Positions 14,465 through 18,213 of a DNA stretch of 18,213 nt are shown here, in pieces. The translations under genes were made by a program, and so were the position numbers. A model generated the notes under the pieces. That model had not been told where the DNA came from, ran no database searches, and saw only the letters and a program-made list of their open reading frames with translations. Position 1 is the first letter of the stretch; each line of letters starts with the position of its first letter. The DNA is from CAZXCQ01 sp964639275 (GTDB lineage Bacteria > Desulfobacterota > DSM-4660 > Desulfatiglandales > Desulfatiglandaceae), in contig CAZXCQ010000117.1 in the NCBI GenBank assembly GCA_964639275.1, forward strand, positions 1-18,213, given 5' to 3'.

Positions 14465-14490
14465 GTGAAATATGTATGATATTTTTCACT
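14465..14490 (-). promoter_or_regulatory. Palindrome upstream of the second ATPase gene
   Basis: GTGAAATAT (14466-14474) faces ATATTTTTCAC (14480-14490) around GTATG, an imperfect inverted repeat with two extra T in the right arm. Its place directly before the start codon of the - strand gene suggests an operator, possibly autoregulatory. No binding protein can be named. Confidence 0.3.
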
Positions 14491-14632
14491 CTAAGTCAAA
14501 TTATTTGTGACAATATGACCTTTACCCCAAGTGATAAGAGCCCACCTTTTTGGTCAGTGAGTATACGGAATCTGGATTGGGTTGGGGTACTTGAGCTTGA
14601 TGAATTATTATGACTGAATCGTTCCAAAGAAT

Positions 14633-14938
14633 GGATCAGAAGCCCCGCGTAACCCCCCTCTCAGACGCGCTGAGGATAGAAGTGTTTGATGAGGCCCTGT
14701 GAGCGGCAACGTGGCCCGGGTTACCCCCGCCCTCTGTAGCGACTGCGGGATATGCGCGGATCTCTGTCCCTATTCGGCCCCCTCAATCATGGAAGATGAA
14801 CCCTTTGAGGGGAGGGCCGAGATAAACCCGGTGCTCTGCAAGGGATGCGGACTGTGTGCTGCCTCCTGCCGGTCAGGGGCCATCAATCTCAGGGGCCTTG
14901 GTGAAGACCAGATCATGGCCATGATCAATGAGACGTGA
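14633..14938 (+). pseudogene. Duplicated, internally deleted 3' end of the hdrA fusion gene
   Basis: Bases 14633-14698 match 5825-5890 of the fusion gene and 14699-14938 match 6169-6407; the 277 bp between (5892-6168) are missing. Because 277 is not a multiple of three, the upstream frame meets TGA immediately after the join (EVFDEAL then stop). Downstream, an open frame from GTG 14699 to 14938 encodes 79 residues with both complete [4Fe-4S] motifs (CSDCGICADLCP and CKGCGLCAASC), and GAGG at 14691-14694 could serve as ribosome site. So the remnant might be a free-standing two-cluster ferredoxin, although it is best read as a pseudogene fragment. All eight cysteines are kept, and one motif residue is changed from Gly to Asp. 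Confidence 0.85.
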
Positions 14939-15042
14939 CCCCAGGCTTGTATAAGTCCCCTTCGCCTTATCCCGAAACCCCCATGGTCTCATTTTTGATA
15001 TTTCCTTGAAAATCCTCACTTGACATCCCGATTTTCAATGAT
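14699..15042 (+). repeat. Direct repeat A, copy 2
   Basis: Same orientation copy of 6169-6511 (3' end of the hdrA fusion plus spacer). Homology stops after TTTTCAATGAT; the -35-like TTGACA is kept, but the -10 box and the ATPase gene are absent. About 97 unrelated bp (15043-15139), with a CCGGAC/GTCCGG hairpin, separate it from leader copy 2. Confidence 0.9.
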
Positions 15043-15148
15043 GATGATCATGTAAAAAGTTATCACCCCGTTGAAGCTTGTGCCGGACTCGGTCCGGTAA
15101 ACGGGGGCCTCCAACGGTCAGCTCTCCTGGGTGTTCAACCGAATTTCC

Positions 15149-15176
15149 TTGACTTTTCCTTAATTTCCAATATGAT
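15149..15176 (+). promoter_or_regulatory. Conserved promoter at the 5' end of leader copy 2
   Basis: TTGACT (15149-15154), 16-bp spacer, TATGAT (15171-15176): identical boxes and spacing to 7828-7855, with changes confined to the spacer and flanks. Confidence 0.5.
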
Positions 15177-15755
15177 TCCCCATAATTGAACGAACAACCC
15201 CGCCTTTCGCGGGATCTGCGTTTCACTCCGACCAGCAACGAGGAACTCTTTCTTGAACAATCAACAATTTTACCCCGTTCAATTCCGAAGGACAGCGAAG
15301 CGTATTTAAACGGGGCAACAATCGTAACCCTCTCAACCCTGAACCGTGGACCCTGAACCCCTGAACCCCTGAACCTTTGAACCTCCCTATGTGAGTTCCC
15401 CCATGGACAAACCCCTCAAAATGGGCCCACCCAACTCCTGACAGAGCCGTTGGCTCTGTTGGGAGTAAATCCATTCTGAGAATCTGGAATTTTGAATCCA
15501 AAAAAGCCGTATAAATGGCATCGCGCCAAGGGGAATGGTAAATTCTTCAGGCGTGGACTCAATCACTTTCTATAAAGGAAATGAGCCCGTTTCAGCACAG
15601 CCGTTTTAACCAACAGCTCATCATAGCGCAGCACAATTTGTGAAGGGATTTTCAGCATAGCAACTTATCAACCTTTCTGGGTATAGCCCCTTTTTTCATG
15701 TTATCCAGTTAGAAAATCTCGAGATTTTAAACATTTTTTGTCAAGTAGAGAATTT

Positions 15756-15785
15756 TGGCCAGGAATTATCCAGAAACTGTATACT
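15756..15785 (+). promoter_or_regulatory. Weakened cassette promoter at the start of array 2
   Basis: TATACT (15780-15785) six bases before the crossover, as in copy 1, but the -35 position reads TGGCCA (15756-15761) instead of TAGACA. Expression of this array from this promoter is probably lower. Confidence 0.4.
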
Positions 15786-15853
15786 AACTTGTTGGACCTA
15801 GCAATAATAACTGATCAAGACATCAAGTATAAATAGGATAAAGGTCAAATAAT

Positions 15854-16348
15854 ATGTCAAGAACAAAGAAGCCAAAATTCGGCGAATTGGCTCCTTTATA
15901 CCAATTCAGTCTCAATCCCTATCCCGATCAACGTTTTTCACGCTGCCCCATTTGTGGACATAAGACCGGACAGCGTAAGCTTCCTTTATTCATTAATGTT
16001 GATCCTAAGTATACGATCGCTCTTAATTATACTTGTCGCTACTGTAAGCAGTGCGATTTGCTCATTGCTCACAAACATGAAATTGAGCATCTGTTAACAA
16101 CAATGTTTACACAGATAGATTCTGATGCTATTGGTAATGAGTACTTGATCATCGGGACGGTTGAAAAAAAAGCTTGGCGTGAAAATATGCAGTATCCCAA
16201 AAAACCGACTGAGATGCTTTCCCAAATACATGATTTTAAAAGGGTTAATTCAGAAATTCGTATGACTCGACCTGGCTGGTATGGTCCTGATCAGGAACCG
16301 CCGATTATGGAACCACTACTATCAAGTGAATGGATCAAGTCAATTTAG
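15854..16348 (+). CDS. Array 2 cassette A: zinc-ribbon hypothetical protein
   Basis: 164-residue soluble protein with two cysteine knuckles that can form a zinc ribbon: CPICG (C31, C34) and CRYCKQC (C61, C64, C67), separated by a beta-like stretch (KLPLFINVDPKYTIALNYT). A histidine-rich segment LLIAHKHEIEH follows. The rest is hydrophilic, with a Pro-rich C-terminus. I do not recognise a named family and no catalytic motif is visible; a nucleic-acid or protein-binding role is only a guess. AAGG at 15841-15844 lies nine bases before ATG 15854. The leader from the crossover to the start codon is 62 bp. The stop is 18 bp before the attC. Composition is AT-rich, like the cassettes of array 1. Confidence 0.8.
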   Translation: MSRTKKPKFGELAPLYQFSLNPYPDQRFSRCPICGHKTGQRKLPLFINVDPKYTIALNYTCRYCKQCDLLIAHKHEIEHLLTTMFTQIDSDAIGNEYLIIGTVEKKAWRENMQYPKKPTEMLSQIHDFKRVNSEIRMTRPGWYGPDQEPPIMEPLLSSEWIKSI

Positions 16349-16365
16349 AAACTTGATGCAGATGC

Positions 16366-16426
16366 GTCCAACATCGCTCTTGAAGCGGAGCGCAAAAAAC
16401 CGCGCCCGCTTAAGAGCCCGTTTATG
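16366..16426 (+). other. attC site of array 2 cassette A
   Basis: R'' GTCCAAC (16366-16372), R' GTTTATG (16420-16426). GCTCTTGAAGCGGAGCGC pairs with GCGCCCGCTTAAGAGC, leaving extrahelical G and A on the left strand. The stem is nearly perfect, 16 bp. Confidence 0.88.
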
Positions 16427-16853
16427 CTGCATCTCTGATATCGATGACCAGTTTTTTACCAAGGCATTTTAATGCCGAGGTGAGTTGAGAAAGTGTTGTA
16501 TTGTGATCCAGGTCTAAAATGCGCCTGACCTGTCGGCCATCGACATGCAGACATTCGCCAAGGGCAGCCTGGGTAACTTCCTGATCTCGCATTGACTGAT
16601 ATATCGCCAGTTTCATCGCAATTTGCGGAGGTAAATGGACTAATTTTTGCCCTTTATATGCCTTTGATGGTGGGGGTATATCGCGACGATTTTCGATGTA
16701 TCCGGTTAATGCAACGATTAGTGCGTCTTGAGCCCATTGGATCGCATTTTTCTCATCGGAGCCGACCGTCATCGCCTCGGGTACATCTGGAAACTCGGCG
16801 ATGATTGTGTCGTTTTCGTCAGGTGTAAAGGTAACTGGGTAACTTTGCAGCAT
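16422..16853 (-). CDS. hicB: HicB-type antitoxin
   Basis: 143-residue antitoxin of a HicAB toxin-antitoxin pair. The N-terminal HicB fold is clear (SYPVTFTPDENDTIIAEFPD, then the family's Ala-rich helix NAIQWAQDALIVALTGYIE and a PPPS turn). The C-terminal part is a helix-turn-helix (VTQAALGECLHVDGRQVRRI) that would bind its own promoter and repress it. ATG 16853 was chosen because GGAGG lies just upstream in the 11-bp gap after hicA; a longer frame starting at 16904 overlaps hicA and is less likely. The gene runs against the cassette direction, and its stop codon TAA (16424-16422) overlaps the R' box of the preceding attC. The pair is therefore packed edge to edge in one cassette, as is usual for toxin-antitoxin cassettes. 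Confidence 0.92.
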   Translation of the reverse strand: MLQSYPVTFTPDENDTIIAEFPDVPEAMTVGSDEKNAIQWAQDALIVALTGYIENRRDIPPPSKAYKGQKLVHLPPQIAMKLAIYQSMRDQEVTQAALGECLHVDGRQVRRILDLDHNTTLSQLTSALKCLGKKLVIDIRDAA

Positions 16854-16864
16854 ATTACCTCCAA

Positions 16865-17065
16865 TTAAAGGATGTCTTCTGGGTCGATGCCCAGTTGTTT
16901 GCACAATTTCTTAATAAATATCGGGCCGATGTCAGCATCGCCATGAACGGGAACAGTGGCGTGTTTCCCCTTGTATTTTGCCAAATGGTGACCGCCCTTA
17001 CCACGGCTTTTTGTGAACTCAACGCCAATCTTCTTGAGTTTGCGTATGAGTTGCCTCGATTTCAT
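16865..17065 (-). CDS. hicA: HicA-type mRNA interferase toxin
   Basis: 66-residue toxin of the HicA family, small double-stranded-RNA-binding-like proteins that cleave mRNA during translation. MKSRQLIRKLKKIGVEFTKS forms the first helix and strand; the conserved GGHH motif (24-27) holds the catalytic His; HATVPVHGDADIGPIFIKKL is the typical second half. The length is that of the family, and no key residue is lost, so it is probably active and held by HicB. It is transcribed before hicB with an 11-bp gap. There is no Shine-Dalgarno site; the promoter's predicted start coincides with the A of the ATG, so the message is probably leaderless. Confidence 0.93.
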   Translation of the reverse strand: MKSRQLIRKLKKIGVEFTKSRGKGGHHLAKYKGKHATVPVHGDADIGPIFIKKLCKQLGIDPEDIL

Positions 17066-17071
17066 AGTTAC

Positions 17072-17100
17072 TGTTTAGGACACAATTGTCCTGTTGTCAA
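17072..17100 (-). promoter_or_regulatory. hicAB promoter with embedded operator
   Basis: On the - strand TTGACA (17100-17095), 17-bp spacer, TAAACA (17077-17072). The spacer contains the palindrome AGGACA-CAAT-TGTCCT (17077-17092), placed between the -35 and -10 boxes, a natural site for repression by the HicB helix-turn-helix. Confidence 0.6.
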
Positions 17101-17119
17101 TAGGCTCTTAAAATAAAGA

Positions 17120-17223
17120 CCATAACAAAAGCCTGGAGCAGACGCCGAGAAAATGGCGGTTTTTCGGGAAGACCTCGGTAATGTGATCTACAGTGGCGGC
17201 GCTGCTCAGGCTTGGCGTTATCT
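17120..17223 (+). other. attC site of array 2 cassette B (HicAB)
   Basis: R'' CCATAAC (17120-17126), R' GTTATCT (17217-17223). AAGCCTGGAGCAGACGCCG pairs with the arm CGGCGCTGCTCAGGCTT, leaving extrahelical G and A, with a long variable loop. It closely resembles the attC of cassette 5 in array 1. Confidence 0.83.
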
Positions 17224-17790
17224 TTCCTTGCGATAACTGCTATGTATCCCGACTTGAGGTCTCATTGGAATATGGCAAGTTATTTCAACATTCCAAAAGA
17301 CTGATATAAGGAATCAATATTCCAAGTCTACATATCTACCTGAATTGAGGATATCGCCACCTTCTTAATTTGGTGGTATGTTTGGATCTGGGAAAGTATC
17401 AGAGGCAGAAATAGGCCTAAAATTTGTTAGCACACGAGGTAATATTTGATGTTGGGCAGATTCCAGATTTTGTTAGGAAATTTTGAATTTTGGCGCCCAT
17501 CGGATTAAGATGACTTGCATATCTAGTGTTGCTTCTGGCTATTTTCATGTATTGGTTTGCCAGTCTTCTTAGATTTTGGTGAATTTAGGTCGGTGTGAGA
17601 GCATTGACTAAAGCACGAAACCTTGTTTTCAGGGCCATTTGACTTGACAACATCAGTACATGTAAACATCACTCGGTAGAGGCGATTACTTGATTCTTGA
17701 ATTCGTTTAGCACCCGCAGGATTTTGAATATCACAAAAGAAAAACCTGGAGTATAATCGTTTTGTGGAATTTAACCCATAAAGGACCATA
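17224..17790. other. AT-rich stretch with no convincing gene
   Basis: About 570 bp between array 2 and the rhodanese gene. It shows a short GTTATC/GATAAC hairpin (17217-17238), a CCACC/GGTGG hairpin near 17351-17370 and a TATAAT box (17752-17757) that may serve the rhodanese gene; its -35 is not clear. Frames on either strand lack recognisable protein signatures. Confidence 0.5.
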
Positions 17791-17799
17791 AGGGAGGAT

Positions 17800-18213
17800 A
17801 TGAAAAAGAAGTTTATCACCTCCATCTTAGTCTTTTTAATATTTACGCTTGGATTCGTATTACCCACATTCAGTGTAGAAGATGCTAACACCATTGTAAC
17901 CATTTCACCGAAGGCAGCTTTAGATCTAATTGTCCAAAGAAAGGGAGATAATAATTTTGTTATTCTCGATTTAAGAAGACCGGCGGAATTTGAAGCTGGC
18001 CATCTTCCCAACTCTATTCTGGATTCTGGTTGATTTCTATTGGAAGTCTTTTGACGACAAATTAAAACAGCTGGATAAGACAAAGACATATCTAATTTAT
18101 TGCCGAAGTCGCAATCGTTCGGGAAGATCTTTGGAATTATTTAGAAGGTTGAAGTTTCAGGTACTGTCAAGTTTTTTGTGTGAAATTTTCTTCTGCCAAT
18201 TCCTTGAAGAATG
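17800..18213 (+). pseudogene. Exported rhodanese-like protein, frameshifted by a 7-bp tandem duplication
   Basis: Starts with a signal peptide (MKKKFITSILVFLIFTLGFV) followed by the rhodanese fold: ISPKAALDLIVQRK, then FVILDLRRPAEFEAGHLPNS. The frame ends at TGA 18031-18033. The rest continues one base over: DFYWKSFDDKLKQLDKTKTY, LIYCRSRNRSGRSLELF, including the catalytic Cys and its anion-binding loop. The shift is explained by ATTCTGG occurring twice in tandem (18016-18029); removing one copy gives HLPNSILVDFYWKSF in one frame. A single-domain exported rhodanese handles sulfane sulfur in the cell envelope. After LKFQ (about 18160) the sequence no longer looks like rhodanese and may be cut by an insertion. 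SD-like AGGGAGG sits at 17791-17797. Confidence 0.82.
18160..18213. mobile_element. Possible end of an insertion sequence
   Basis: From GGTACTGTCAAG the rhodanese reading is lost, and the sequence (GTTTTTTGTGTGAAA) resembles terminal inverted repeats of some insertion-sequence families. Only 54 bp are visible before the window ends, so neither a transposase nor the second end can be checked. Confidence 0.2.

Larger units (their letters stand above)
15140..15791 (+). repeat. Array leader, copy 2 (non-coding, upstream of cassette array 2)
   Basis: Second copy of 7819-8478. It keeps the 5' promoter-like pair, the CCCGC/GCGGG hairpin, the conserved stem-loop (15434-15466) and the TATACT box, and ends at the G of a cassette crossover (15791). 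It lacks about 34 bp found in copy 1 and has an expanded CTGAACCC-type tandem run (about 15338-15384). Beyond the crossover G the two copies share no sequence, which shows that the homology ends exactly at the recombination point. Confidence 0.85.
15792..17217 (+). mobile_element. Integron gene-cassette array 2, two cassettes, no integrase
   Basis: Boundaries G/TT at 15791, 16420 and 17217. The first cassette starts GTTGGAC and its R'' is GTCCAAC (16366-16372), an exact complement. The second starts GTTTATG and its R'' is CCATAAC (17120-17126), a match with a one-base shift. The first cassette has a + strand zinc-ribbon gene, the second an antisense HicAB pair with its own promoter. No further attC follows 17223. 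Confidence 0.88.

Noticed and set aside
15338..15384. Tandem CTGAACCC repeats as a CRISPR array
   Set aside because: Units are eight bases long and contiguous, with no spacers and no cas genes.
17217..17238. GTTATC/GATAAC as the ends of a third cassette in array 2
   Set aside because: The boxes are only nine bases apart and form a small hairpin. No gene and no attC follow.
17523..18089. 188-residue minus-strand frame opposite the rhodanese gene and its upstream region
   Set aside because: Half of it is the complement of the signal peptide and rhodanese domain. The remaining part has no family signature that I recognise and no start signal. A real fragment there cannot be fully excluded.

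Overview
The window looks like chromosomal DNA of an anaerobic, selenocysteine-using bacterium, most likely a sulfate-reducing or syntrophic member of the Desulfobacterota (old Deltaproteobacteria). Three things point there: a HdrA-type flavoprotein with an in-frame UGA at the known HdrA selenocysteine position, NuoE/NuoF-like proteins beside it, and a very large HdrA fusion protein. No rRNA, tRNA, CRISPR array or integrase gene was seen.

Region 1 (1-6407) is an electron-transfer operon on the + strand. It holds the 3' part of a HdrA N-terminal half (selenoprotein), a NuoE-like [2Fe-2S] protein, a NuoF-like NADH/FMN subunit with extra ferredoxin clusters, and a 1077-residue NuoG-like/HdrA/HdrA fusion. 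The first HdrA appears split: its FAD-binding N-terminal half is the first gene, and its C-terminal half is embedded in the fusion gene after nuoE and nuoF. The complex probably couples NADH to ferredoxin and/or a disulfide-type acceptor. A 286-bp palindromic MITE-like element with a possible 6-bp target duplication (TGATGG) sits between nuoF and the fusion gene.

Region 2 (6408-8478) holds an AAA/DUF4143 ATPase gene with a leaderless-type promoter, then a ~660-bp non-coding leader. Region 3 (8479-11814) is an integron gene-cassette array without an integrase. Its boundaries can be proved internally: for most cassettes the first seven to nine bases (GTTRRRY-type) are the exact reverse complement of the R'' box at the 3' end of the same cassette, and each attC folds into a stem with extrahelical bases on one strand. 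Products are a PD-(D/E)XK-like protein, two exported proteins, a HEPN-like protein and a membrane protein. There is also a GC-rich, highly structured stretch without an evident gene.

Region 4 (11815-14632) has a zinc-less MDR oxidoreductase and, on the - strand, a second AAA/DUF4143 ATPase. Region 5 (14633-15791) is a second copy of the 3' end of the HdrA fusion gene, internally deleted, followed by a second copy of the ~650-bp leader but without the ATPase gene. Region 6 (15792-17217) is a second, two-cassette array (a zinc-ribbon protein; an antisense HicAB toxin-antitoxin pair), starting at the same leader position as array 1.

Region 7 (17218-18213) has about 570 bp with no convincing gene, then an exported rhodanese gene frameshifted by a 7-bp tandem duplication and possibly cut by an insertion sequence at the window edge.

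The most interesting structure is the duplicated leader. It carries a conserved promoter at its 5' end, a conserved hairpin, and a -10 box six bases before the cassette crossover, and it feeds two independent integrase-less cassette arrays. It is a candidate attI/cassette-expression platform duplicated together with the end of a core-metabolism gene.
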